A stretch of DNA of 30,961 bases from a virus, in IMG/VR virus record IMGVR_UViG_3300025133_006670, positions 1 to 30,961 of that record, one strand, 5' to 3'. Both the position numbers and the translations under genes were made by a program. Below are positions 24,481 through 30,961 of the stretch, piece by piece. The first letter of the stretch is position 1. Each line of letters starts with the position of its first letter. The notes under the pieces are model-generated. The model was not told where the DNA came from, did no database searches, and saw only the letters and a program-made list of their open reading frames with translations.

Positions 24481-24951
24481 GCTTTCTAGCTCCTCTTCTA
24501 CTTGGGACAATAATAATTTAAGAGTGGGTGCGGACACAGAAGGCTTACCCTTCGGAGTTCTATCAGGGGGGTACACCTCAAAAGACCCCTCCCTTGTGTA
24601 TAGTATATCAATAAGATCTTTATTAGATGCCATATTATCGGACGTACTAACTTGGTCAAAGGTATAAAGGTTATCCTCCTCTTCTATATTTGAAGAGGAT
24701 AGTTGCCTTGCCACAGATCCTAACCTGCCCTCGCTTACATGCATCCCATTAAACTCCATCTCAGAAAACGGAGTCAGTGCTGGCATTATTAATTCGGACG
24801 TAATCTTACCCATCCCTAGGTCCTTAATCTTATCTTCAATAAGATTAAAAAGTTTCAAAGTAAAGTAAGTATCCATAGCGTTACCTTCGCAACAATCAGA
24901 GAGTGACATCTCCGACCATTTGAAAGTTTTCGGGTTACTTATAGTAAGCAT
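24472..24951 (-). CDS. polA: DNA polymerase family A, middle piece (Exo III and thumb region)
   Basis: 159 aa. It holds the end of the 3'-5' exonuclease domain: the segment GNAMDTYFTLKLF with D27 matches Exo III, though the tyrosine usually four residues before the aspartate is a glycine. Then comes the domain boundary LIMPALTPFSEMEFNGMHV, familiar from Pol I (E/R-x-x-G-x-x-I/V), and thumb-like sequence ending TPKGKPSVSAPTLKLLLSQV. ATG 24951 overlaps the first piece's stop as TAATG. Its frame is shifted by -1 from the first piece and the third piece returns to the first frame. With the neighbours it makes one normal-length polymerase. Confidence 0.85.
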   Translation of the reverse strand: MLTISNPKTFKWSEMSLSDCCEGNAMDTYFTLKLFNLIEDKIKDLGMGKITSELIMPALTPFSEMEFNGMHVSEGRLGSVARQLSSSNIEEEDNLYTFDQVSTSDNMASNKDLIDILYTREGSFEVYPPDRTPKGKPSVSAPTLKLLLSQVEEELESRG

Positions 24952-24953
24952 TA
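24951..24953 (-). other. TAATG stop-start junction inside the split exonuclease domain
   Basis: TAA (24953-24951) and ATG (24951-24949) share one base. The downstream frame is closed by TGA only five codons before the ATG, so any frameshift would have to occur within about 15 bases, where no X-XXY-YYZ slippery heptamer fits. Termination-reinitiation is the simplest reading. Confidence 0.6.
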
Positions 24954-25973
24954 AAGGTTTTCCAATTCATTCGAGAAATAAAGCTTAACCAAGTCCATCA
25001 AGGACTTTGGTGCCGTCTCATTGATAAAGTGGTGCATAATCTTAGTGTCCCACACACACTCTACATTTATCCCATGATTCAGCAAAAACTTAAGATCAAA
25101 CTTGGCGTTGTGGAATACTTTTTTATTATAGGGGTTCTCTAAAATTATTTTAACCCACTTCCGCATTGTTTTAGAATCTTCCTCGCCCTCCTTGAAGGGA
25201 CTGTCCTTGTGATCCCAAGGGATTACCCAAGTACCATCCTCAGAGGATATGGATATGCTCATTATCTTATCTCGAAGAAAATTAAGACCTGTAGTTTCTA
25301 AGTCCACGGCCAAAGTTTCCTTACACTGTTTAAGCTTCTCTCCCAAGGAGACTACTTCTTCAGGAGTTGTAAGTACCTCATAAGAGAAATCACCTGAACC
25401 TGTGTTGCCTAGAATATACTTATCATACGCATTTTTAATATCCGTCTCAAACAAATATGAGTGTCTGGGTTCTTTTATCACAGCGTATGGGTGAAAGATG
25501 GGGACAACGGTACACTCATGCCCAGAATTGGTGGAGTATGGGAAAGAGCTACCTCGCTTACTTGTTATTCCACTTTTCTTAATGAGCATTTTCATTGACA
25601 AATTCCCACAAGTAAAAACTAACTTGGGTTTAACCTTATCAATAGTAGCGTCTAAATGCTCACGACACAACTTCATGTTTACTGGTGTCATATCGCCCTC
25701 TTTGACGGAGGGACATTTAACAGATGCAGCAAACTGAGCGTCTTCTGGGTAGTGCTTTAGAAGTAGATTCATTTCCTTTTTAGAAAAGGGTATAAGCTTC
25801 CCAAACTTATACTTCAGGGAATCAGATAGAAATAGGACTGGTCCTTCTCTAAGTTTTTCGTAATCTAAGTAAGAATGTTCAGGCTTGCTTTCCTTTAGGA
25901 TGGAACATCCTTCACAAAGAGAATTGGAGCAGGAGGGATTTAAGCCGCTATACAGGTTTTCTAGTTCTTGCAT
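24951..25973 (-). CDS. polA: DNA polymerase family A, N-terminal piece: UDG-like domain plus Exo I/II
   Basis: 340 aa. Residues 1-185 resemble a family 4/5 uracil-DNA glycosylase: likely 4Fe-4S ligands C20, C23, C87 and C103 (the last two in VKCPSVKEG and KLCREHL), TCGNLSMKML, and HP in IFHPYAV (H161). The catalytic GE-x-P-G motif is absent (GPVLFLSDSLKY instead), so the domain may be inactive and act as a clamp or DNA reader. Residues 218-340 are a 3'-5' exonuclease: Exo I VDLETTGL (D224, E226) and Exo II HNAKFDLKFL (D293). Exo III lies in the next gene. ATG 25973 has no Shine-Dalgarno and TATAATA six bases before it. Confidence 0.88.
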   Translation of the reverse strand: MQELENLYSGLNPSCSNSLCEGCSILKESKPEHSYLDYEKLREGPVLFLSDSLKYKFGKLIPFSKKEMNLLLKHYPEDAQFAASVKCPSVKEGDMTPVNMKLCREHLDATIDKVKPKLVFTCGNLSMKMLIKKSGITSKRGSSFPYSTNSGHECTVVPIFHPYAVIKEPRHSYLFETDIKNAYDKYILGNTGSGDFSYEVLTTPEEVVSLGEKLKQCKETLAVDLETTGLNFLRDKIMSISISSEDGTWVIPWDHKDSPFKEGEEDSKTMRKWVKIILENPYNKKVFHNAKFDLKFLLNHGINVECVWDTKIMHHFINETAPKSLMDLVKLYFSNELENL

Positions 25974-25975
25974 TA

Positions 25976-25985
25976 GTCTATTATA
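25976..25985. promoter_or_regulatory. Divergent promoter element between polA and the sigma gene
   Basis: The 16-base gap between the two divergent ATGs holds GTCTATTATA. Read leftward it gives TATAATAGAC, a perfect -10 hexamer six bases before the polA ATG. Read rightward TATTAT lies five bases before the sigma ATG. Neither start has a Shine-Dalgarno, so leaderless transcripts both ways are possible. No -35 is obvious. Confidence 0.55.
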
Positions 25986-25989
25986 AGTT

Positions 25990-26343
25990 ATGGTTAAGAA
26001 GGTTTATTACATAGATAACGACAGGTTTGAAGAAATCATTCCCCTCTATCTTCAAAATACTAAAGAGTATGAAGATGAGTTAATGGAACTTTTCGATCTA
26101 CTCATCACTAATATTATAGAGAGCTTTAAGTTTAATATAAATAAAGAAGATGCAAAGCAAGAATGTTTTTTGCTGATCTTGAAGACCTTGAAAAATTTCC
26201 AACCCTCCAAAGGCAGCGCGTTTAATTACTTCACAACCGTTATCGTAAATAACCTAAAGCTTCTGTACACTAAAAACAAAAAGTACGAAAAAAAGATAAG
26301 TGACTATCAAGAGCTAAAAGGTTCTCACAAACCAAGCTCTTGA
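25990..26343 (+). CDS. gp55-like late sigma factor (region 2)
   Basis: 117 aa on the opposite strand from most genes. After a helical N-terminus, the stretch DAKQECFLLILKTLKNFQPS with the following AFNYFTTVIVNNLKLLYTKN matches sigma region 2 as reduced in T4 gp55: the F-x-P-x-K-x-x-x-AF-Y-T pattern with a basic helix for -10 recognition. No regions 3 or 4 are present, as in gp55, which works with a sliding clamp and coactivator. It starts at ATG 25990 without Shine-Dalgarno and converges with the thioredoxin-like gene (19-base overlap). It would direct the host RNA polymerase to phage promoters. Confidence 0.72.
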   Translation: MVKKVYYIDNDRFEEIIPLYLQNTKEYEDELMELFDLLITNIIESFKFNINKEDAKQECFLLILKTLKNFQPSKGSAFNYFTTVIVNNLKLLYTKNKKYEKKISDYQELKGSHKPSS

Positions 26344-26642
26344 TACACGCAGGATAAATAATCCTCCGACTCAATCCCTGATCTTTTAAACTGCACCAAG
26401 TGAGGCACTTGGGTTGTCTTAAAAATAACAAATGCATGAGGCATTTTAAAGCTATCCACAATATAAAGGGGAACGCTCTTTTCGGAGGGGGTACTATTTT
26501 TAATTGCCTTGAGAAGAGTTTTAGATCCTTCGTCCCAAGTAGATAAAAACAAGATACCCAACCGCTGCCTATGCTTCCTCTGTTTTCTTAAGATCTTATT
26601 GAGTTCATTCTCTGTCTTAAGAAAAATTGGAGTAAAGTTCAT
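26325..26642 (-). CDS. Thioredoxin-fold protein lacking the CxxC active site
   Basis: 105 aa. Pattern fits a thioredoxin fold: strand LGILFLST, then DEGSKTLLKAIKN helix, strand VPLYIVDSFK, helix, and TTQVPHLVQFKRSG, where P80 would be the cis-proline before strand 4. The CxxC expected after the first central strand is replaced by STWDEGS (34-40), and the protein has only one cysteine, near the C-terminus. So it is unlikely to be a redox enzyme. T7 polymerase uses thioredoxin for processivity without its redox activity, so a polymerase accessory role is a guess. ATG 26642 overlaps the upstream stop as TAATG. Confidence 0.55.
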   Translation of the reverse strand: MNFTPIFLKTENELNKILRKQRKHRQRLGILFLSTWDEGSKTLLKAIKNSTPSEKSVPLYIVDSFKMPHAFVIFKTTQVPHLVQFKRSGIESEDYLSCVYQELGL

Positions 26643-27001
26643 TACTCTACAATCTCAATGTTTTCTTTCGCGGCCTCTTCGTCCACCCCAATAAGCTTAC
26701 CTTCTTCGTCGAAGTTAAACCCTGAGGCTTCGTAGTCATCCCTGTTCTCCTCCATATGCTGGACGAGATTTGAGGTTAGCTGCTCTTCTAAGGCTCGAAT
26801 CCCATTAAAAAATATAGACCTCACGAACTCATTCATACCGAGGTCAGTGGGTTTTACCGTGTTGGCGAAGTTGCGAAAGGCTTCTGCTTCTTCTTGGTTT
26901 AATTTTAACTGAAATTTCATCCTGTTCTTACTCCTATACTCTGTTTTTATGTTCCAACCTTCGGGACGGAACTCATAATTTAAGGTCTGTGGTTTTTCCA
27001 T
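26642..27001 (-). CDS. Uncharacterised helix-rich protein, possibly RHH-like
   Basis: 119 aa. The segment MKFQLKLNQEEAEAFRNFAN (28-47) followed by GMNEFVRSIFFNGIRALEEQL has a strand-helix-helix look like ribbon-helix-helix regulators, but no exact match is recognised. The C-terminus is acidic. ATG 27001 has no Shine-Dalgarno; TATAATA lies six bases upstream, sharing the divergent element with the nuclease gene. The stop overlaps the thioredoxin-like start as TAATG. Could be a regulator of the nearby divergent promoters. Confidence 0.5.
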   Translation of the reverse strand: MEKPQTLNYEFRPEGWNIKTEYRSKNRMKFQLKLNQEEAEAFRNFANTVKPTDLGMNEFVRSIFFNGIRALEEQLTSNLVQHMEENRDDYEASGFNFDEEGKLIGVDEEAAKENIEIVE

Positions 27002-27003
27002 TT

Positions 27004-27013
27004 GTCTATTATA
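27004..27013. promoter_or_regulatory. Divergent promoter element, second copy
   Basis: GTCTATTATA, identical to the 10-mer at 25976-25985. Leftward it gives TATAATAGAC six bases before ATG 27001. Rightward TATTAT is followed by a 20-base leader with CAGGAG before ATG 27033. The 31-base gap holds nothing else. Confidence 0.55.
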
Positions 27014-27032
27014 GCTCAGGAGACGAAAAAAA

Positions 27033-27551
27033 ATGAAGGATAATTACGATTTAACTAATCTTCGCAAGAAGCCAAAAAGAAAGAACAGCCGTACCAAAGG
27101 CAGCACCTTCGAGAGGCAGATAGCGAAGACATTCAATGATAGATTCAAGACCAAGGAATTTTCAAGAAGTCCTGGATCTGGGGCTTTTGCCACAACCCAC
27201 TCACTACCTGAATACTTAAAAATATATGGTGATCTAATAACACCTAAGAACTTTAAATACTGCATTGAATGTAAAAAAGGATACAATAATATAAACCTTT
27301 ATAGCTTATACAATTATAGTTCAGACATCTGGAAATTTATAGAACAATGTGAGAAAGATTCTAAGAAATGTGACAAAATACCGATGGTGATTTTTAAGCA
27401 AGACAGGCAACCAACGCTAGCTATCGTACCCCAAGAGGTGATATTCACTGAGGCAGAAAAGTACATAGAAATACACAAAAATAAAACATATAAAGTTTAT
27501 TTATTTGAAGAAATTCTAAAAGATTGGGACTCTATGTGGTTTTATCCATGA
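27033..27551 (+). CDS. PD-(D/E)XK nuclease-like protein
   Basis: 172 aa. A basic N-terminus (KKPKRKNSRTKG) precedes the nuclease core: E27 in GSTFERQIAKTF, RSPGSGAF, D67 in YGDLITP and E79-x-K81 in YCIECKKGY, the order and spacing of Holliday-junction-resolvase and restriction-like folds. After it come helices and QPTLAIVP. It could be a resolvase or repair nuclease. AGGAG precedes ATG 27033. It is on the plus strand and converges on the large coiled-coil gene with a 20-base overlap. Confidence 0.75.
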   Translation: MKDNYDLTNLRKKPKRKNSRTKGSTFERQIAKTFNDRFKTKEFSRSPGSGAFATTHSLPEYLKIYGDLITPKNFKYCIECKKGYNNINLYSLYNYSSDIWKFIEQCEKDSKKCDKIPMVIFKQDRQPTLAIVPQEVIFTEAEKYIEIHKNKTYKVYLFEEILKDWDSMWFYP

Positions 27552-30500
27552 GTTTCTCTAAGAGGATTTGTTGTCCTCGTAAGAAAGCAATCAGCAAGCT
27601 TTCTTCCTTAGGTTCTCCCCACTTCTTTCCCAGCGCTTTAGCAGCTGCCCTAACTTGATAAAGGTCTTTATCTTTCTCTTCCTGAGACAGTTCAGCGTAA
27701 GGTACAAACAATTCAGGGTTCTTCTTTTTCTTCCTCCTGTTTCTCTTCATCCAAGCCTCATGAACAGCTTCAGCAGCCTCCTCCTCGGTTCCTGCGACTT
27801 CGACGCTGTCCACAGCCGCTTTTGCAGCATTTGTGTTTTCCTTTTGAGCATCCTTGGGCAGATCCTTAAAATTAGTATTTAAAATATCTACCTGTGGACC
27901 CTCATCTCCCCAGCCGTCCTCGGGTTCATTTTCCTTAGCCCATTTCTTATCTGTAGTTGGTTTGAAACGGTCCTCATCATTGGGATTTTCTTCTCTAAAC
28001 TTCTCTGCCCATTTTTCATGAAAAGATGGACCCAGAGTTTTAATAGCCTCCTCCCTCGCTTTCTTAGCTTTCCTATCCGCTGCCGCTTTTTCCTTCAACT
28101 GTTCTGGAGTCAATTCCCTCACTTTCTTCAGTTCAGCTGCCGCTGCGTCCCTCTCTGCCTCCGCTTTCTTCACTCGCTCCTCCTTAGCGGCCTCCGCCCT
28201 TTCCACCCGCTTTTTCTCAGTGGCCTTCGCCCTATCCGCTACTGCCCTATACTTAACTGCCTTAGCCTCAGCTGCCTTAACTGCCTCCTCAGCCTTAGTC
28301 GCTGCTGCCCTAGCCATCTCCGCTGCATTCTTCGCTACCTCTTTATTCTTTTTAGTTGCTTGCTTTGCCTCAGTTTCCGCATTCGTAGCCCTAGTCCTAG
28401 CTGCCGTCCTTGCCTTCTTTGCCTTCTTTACCTCCTCTTCAGCTCTCGTAGCCTTAGCTGCCTCCTTATCTGCCTTAGCTGCCTCTGTCTCAACCCTAGC
28501 TTCCTCTTTCTTCACTTTCTCCTCCGCTTTCTTATTCTTCGAAAAGGCAGCTCTTAGGGGTTCCCTATCCTCTTTCTCCTGCGCCACAAGCTCCTTTCTC
28601 CTCGCCGCTTCCTCCTTCGCTCTCTTCTCCAGATCAGCGTACTTCTTTGTAAATTCGGCAGGAGTAAGATTCTTCTTATCCTCTTTCTTTTGCGCTTCCG
28701 CCCTTTTCTTAGCTTCTCCCTGTCTCCCCTCTTCGGCGGTATCTCTATCAGAAATTAGTTTGTATAGAGTTTCTGAAGAACCAGTCTGGACTTTAGTGTT
28801 ACCACGATCCCTCTTTATCAATGCTCTTTGGTCATCCCCCTGATTCACATAAATAGCGCTTCCTCCTTGGTGTACAAATGTTGCTGTTTGAACATTGCGT
28901 ATAACTTCTGCATTTCTAGCTCCCGCATAGTGTCTGTTGTGCGTCAAGTCTCTTTTTTCATTAATAACATCCTGATGTGCCAGTGCCCCTAGTGCATACA
29001 TTACTTGGGCATAGCTTTTAGCATCACCAGTAAGAGTACCGTCTTGGCTGTTCCTCTCCTTGCTTGCCATAAGTACTTGTTTCACACCGCTGTCACGAAT
29101 GGCGGTCCTGATCTTTTCTAAGTGCTCTGCATCGGATTCTATTGTCGCGGGAGGAATTGGGTCTTCTCCTTTTAACGCTCTAATAGCCCCTGCTCTTCGT
29201 TCCTGGTGTTCGTTAAGACTCGACCCCGCCCCCTCACGCTTCAACCGCTCTTTCTTCGCGCCTGAAATTGCATCCTCCCACAGGTCAATTGTCGCTAACC
29301 CTGCTTCAATCATCTGCCCGTCAGGACCCTTTGCCAGTGTTCCAGGTGTTAAAGTCTCTATCAAGGGCTTCGTAGATTTAATTATCTTTTTGTAAATTTT
29401 ACACGCTCCCGAAAAAGCTTCTTTCCCAAGCGATTCCCCACTATCAGCACATTCACCAAATAGCTTTTTAATATTATCTATATGTTCAGTCTCCGTCTCA
29501 CTCAGAGTACCAACATACTCTTTATCCTCATCGCGACATATATATTCCATTACCGCAGGTAATTTTGTGGACCCAATGTCCCCCATTGTGCTGGATTGAA
29601 CTCTCTCTCCTTGCGCGGGAGAATGAACCTTAGGCTCCCTAGAAATAGCAAAAGCAGTTGCATTTTCACCACAATCAGCACCATATCCTTGCAAAGTTTC
29701 ATTATCTATCTCTCTGATAAGGTTGTCATCAATATACTTATCTAAGTATGTATCGGGACCCGTGAACCCATCGTCATCCTCTGATGGATACTTCCCGCAC
29801 TCTTTCCTTAGAAAATCTGTTTGCTCATCATTCATTAACCCTTTAGCATACTCTCTAAGTTTTATCCTTTTTTCCTCTCCTACGCCTTCCTCTTTAACAT
29901 CTCCCTCCACACAATAAATATCTAACAAGTCCTGTTTAGCCCCCAACACATTAGATGCCCCTAGTTGGCCCTGTCCCGCCCCTATTGTAAAATCAGGGGG
30001 CATACCCGTAGGCGCAATGCCTTCGGCAAAGTGTCTATTACCTATAATAACAGCGAGAATGGCTTTTAATCTATCAGCATTTACTGGATTACCGTTATCA
30101 TCTGTTTTTATCTTCCCGTCATCACCAATACCCGCAGCCTTTTTAAGAAATGCTTCAGCATCTTCGGGCTTTGCTCCTTCGGCCACCAAACGCTCCATTA
30201 AAAAGTTATAAATTGCAACGGCCTGTATTTCCCCTTCTTGTGTAAGGATAGCAGAATCCATAGCTAAATAGCCAACAGCAAGAGACCTAAGAAGGGCATC
30301 AGCAGACCATAGCCCCGATTCCCAGTCTTCCAAAACCCCGTCACCAAATTCATCAAGACAACCCCAATCCTCCTTCTCCGCCGCACCCTCTATACAATCA
30401 TCAAGTCTACGAGAATAAGTATCTAAATTTTCTACTGCTGTTCCTCGACGATCCTCTCCTGCCATGGTATAAACTGGACCCTCTTCATCAATAGATATTT

Positions 30501-30961
30501 CAGGTATCGCGATGGACTCACTCCCAATACCTCTTTCCGCCCTATCCGAGTCTATAGTTGTTCTAATTGCCAGTAAATGATCTCTCATCTTAGTTTGTAT
30601 TAGAGATTCTGAGGCGGTACATGCACCTATTGCGGTGCCTCCGAATCTAATACATCCGTACTGATCAACGGAAATATCATATTTTTGTATTAGGTTGTTG
30701 ATATCATGTGTATAGTCTCCATTAGCAGCCTTTTCTGGGTGATTTTGGATATCCATCCCTAATTTTAGGAACTCTGTAACTCCTTCCAGAGTCACAACTA
30801 TGGTTCGCTCATCTATATCAGTAACTTCTGCCGTTAGCTCTGCCAGATCTCTCATTTTTTCAAGCTCTGTGTCTATATCCTGTTCTGATATTTTTCGATG
30901 CGCGCTATCAGCAGTTGCAAGTGCCCGTTGATTATCATCTTCCAAAGCCTTAGATAGTACT
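27532..30961 (-). CDS. Large coiled-coil protein with RyR-like C-terminus, 5' end missing
   Basis: At least 1137 aa from TTG 30945, but the frame stays open to the window edge, so the true start is probably outside. The N-terminal about 700 residues are acidic, globular-looking and unrecognised. Residues about 735-965 are Ala/Lys/Glu-rich coiled coil (for example AEAQKKEDKKNLTPAEFTKK and many AEAAK repeats). The C-terminal about 170 residues contain FHEKWAEKF and KPTTDKKW, then NTNFKDLP, and finally HEAWMKRN and VPYAELSQEEKDKD, which resemble RyR-domain repeats seen in some phage and bacterial proteins. Possibly a structural or injected protein, but this is a guess. Composition is uneven and differs from neighbours. 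Confidence 0.75.
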   Translation of the reverse strand, partial: VLSKALEDDNQRALATADSAHRKISEQDIDTELEKMRDLAELTAEVTDIDERTIVVTLEGVTEFLKLGMDIQNHPEKAANGDYTHDINNLIQKYDISVDQYGCIRFGGTAIGACTASESLIQTKMRDHLLAIRTTIDSDRAERGIGSESIAIPEISIDEEGPVYTMAGEDRRGTAVENLDTYSRRLDDCIEGAAEKEDWGCLDEFGDGVLEDWESGLWSADALLRSLAVGYLAMDSAILTQEGEIQAVAIYNFLMERLVAEGAKPEDAEAFLKKAAGIGDDGKIKTDDNGNPVNADRLKAILAVIIGNRHFAEGIAPTGMPPDFTIGAGQGQLGASNVLGAKQDLLDIYCVEGDVKEEGVGEEKRIKLREYAKGLMNDEQTDFLRKECGKYPSEDDDGFTGPDTYLDKYIDDNLIREIDNETLQGYGADCGENATAFAISREPKVHSPAQGERVQSSTMGDIGSTKLPAVMEYICRDEDKEYVGTLSETETEHIDNIKKLFGECADSGESLGKEAFSGACKIYKKIIKSTKPLIETLTPGTLAKGPDGQMIEAGLATIDLWEDAISGAKKERLKREGAGSSLNEHQERRAGAIRALKGEDPIPPATIESDAEHLEKIRTAIRDSGVKQVLMASKERNSQDGTLTGDAKSYAQVMYALGALAHQDVINEKRDLTHNRHYAGARNAEVIRNVQTATFVHQGGSAIYVNQGDDQRALIKRDRGNTKVQTGSSETLYKLISDRDTAEEGRQGEAKKRAEAQKKEDKKNLTPAEFTKKYADLEKRAKEEAARRKELVAQEKEDREPLRAAFSKNKKAEEKVKKEEARVETEAAKADKEAAKATRAEEEVKKAKKARTAARTRATNAETEAKQATKKNKEVAKNAAEMARAAATKAEEAVKAAEAKAVKYRAVADRAKATEKKRVERAEAAKEERVKKAEAERDAAAAELKKVRELTPEQLKEKAAADRKAKKAREEAIKTLGPSFHEKWAEKFREENPNDEDRFKPTTDKKWAKENEPEDGWGDEGPQVDILNTNFKDLPKDAQKENTNAAKAAVDSVEVAGTEEEAAEAVHEAWMKRNRRKKKKNPELFVPYAELSQEEKDKDLYQVRAAAKALGKKWGEPKEESLLIAFLRGQQILLEKLMDKTT

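Noticed and set aside
24940-24965. Programmed -1 frameshift at the first polA junction
   Set aside because: The shared window is about 15 bases and contains no slippery heptamer; TAATG reinitiation is simpler.
28018-28843. Two long plus-strand open frames opposite the coiled-coil gene
   Set aside because: Composition is Leu/Ser/Cys/Arg- or Ala/Ser-rich and mirrors the Ala/Lys/Glu codons of the minus-strand gene; no domain or start signal.
1-30961. tRNA genes, CRISPR arrays, insertion sequences, integrase or attachment sites
   Set aside because: None seen by eye; intergenic gaps are nearly all under 60 bases, leaving no room for most of these.

Overview
The window looks like part of the genome of an uncultivated tailed bacteriophage, most likely marine. 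It has a T4-like replication and recombination set: a gp32-type SSB, a DnaB/gp41-type helicase, gp46/gp47, a UvsY-like protein and a gp55-like sigma factor. These sit beside a family A DNA polymerase, a class II ribonucleotide reductase and ThyX, and beside a long glycan-building island. The marine and phage assignments are inferences from this gene mix, because no capsid, tail or terminase gene and no tRNA was recognised. The host cannot be named. Two probable cobalamin users (the NrdJ-type reductase and a B12-binding radical SAM protein) suggest a host that makes or imports B12.

Layout. Nearly everything is on the minus strand, so transcription runs from high to low coordinates. (1) 30961-27532: a large, truncated, coiled-coil-rich protein with a RyR-like C-terminus. 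(2) 27551-25990: a short patch with two plus-strand genes (a PD-(D/E)XK-like nuclease and a gp55-like sigma factor) interleaved with two minus-strand genes (a helix-rich, possibly RHH-type protein and a thioredoxin-fold protein without the redox cysteines). Two divergent junctions carry the identical 10-mer GTCTATTATA. (3) 25973-14962: replication and nucleotide genes, namely DNA polymerase A in three overlapping pieces, ThyX, gp47, gp46, class II RNR, a zinc-ribbon protein, the helicase, an HExxH protein, a UvsY-like protein and a lone FkbM methyltransferase. (4) 14951-13150: a promoter, the SSB, and a lysis-type cassette (holin-like protein, lipoprotein, small hydrophobic protein with a second lipoprotein embedded out of frame), closed by a strong intrinsic terminator. 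(5) 13139-1: a glycan island of 14 complete genes plus one partial membrane-protein gene, almost all with 4-20 base overlaps.

How the genes may work together. The island encodes a GDP-mannose 3,5-epimerase (it makes GDP-L-galactose), three fucosyltransferase-like enzymes, a GT2, two GT-B glycosyltransferases, a nucleotide-sugar dehydrogenase, a CDP-paratose/tyvelose-epimerase-like SDR, three FkbM methyltransferases, a class I methyltransferase, a B12-binding radical SAM enzyme and an NAD+ synthetase. No GDP-fucose synthesis gene is present in the window. L-galactose is 6-hydroxy-L-fucose, so the best mechanistic guess is that the fucosyltransferase-like enzymes transfer L-galactose to a glycan that is then O-methylated. 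The acceptor could be the virion or the host surface.

The second highlight is the polymerase. Its 3'-5' exonuclease domain is cut between Exo II and Exo III, and the three pieces add up to one full-length UDG-like/exo/pol protein. Junction signals are TAATG (possible reinitiation) and GGG-TAA with an upstream Shine-Dalgarno (possible +1 frameshift or GTG reinitiation). Sequencing indels are the main alternative.
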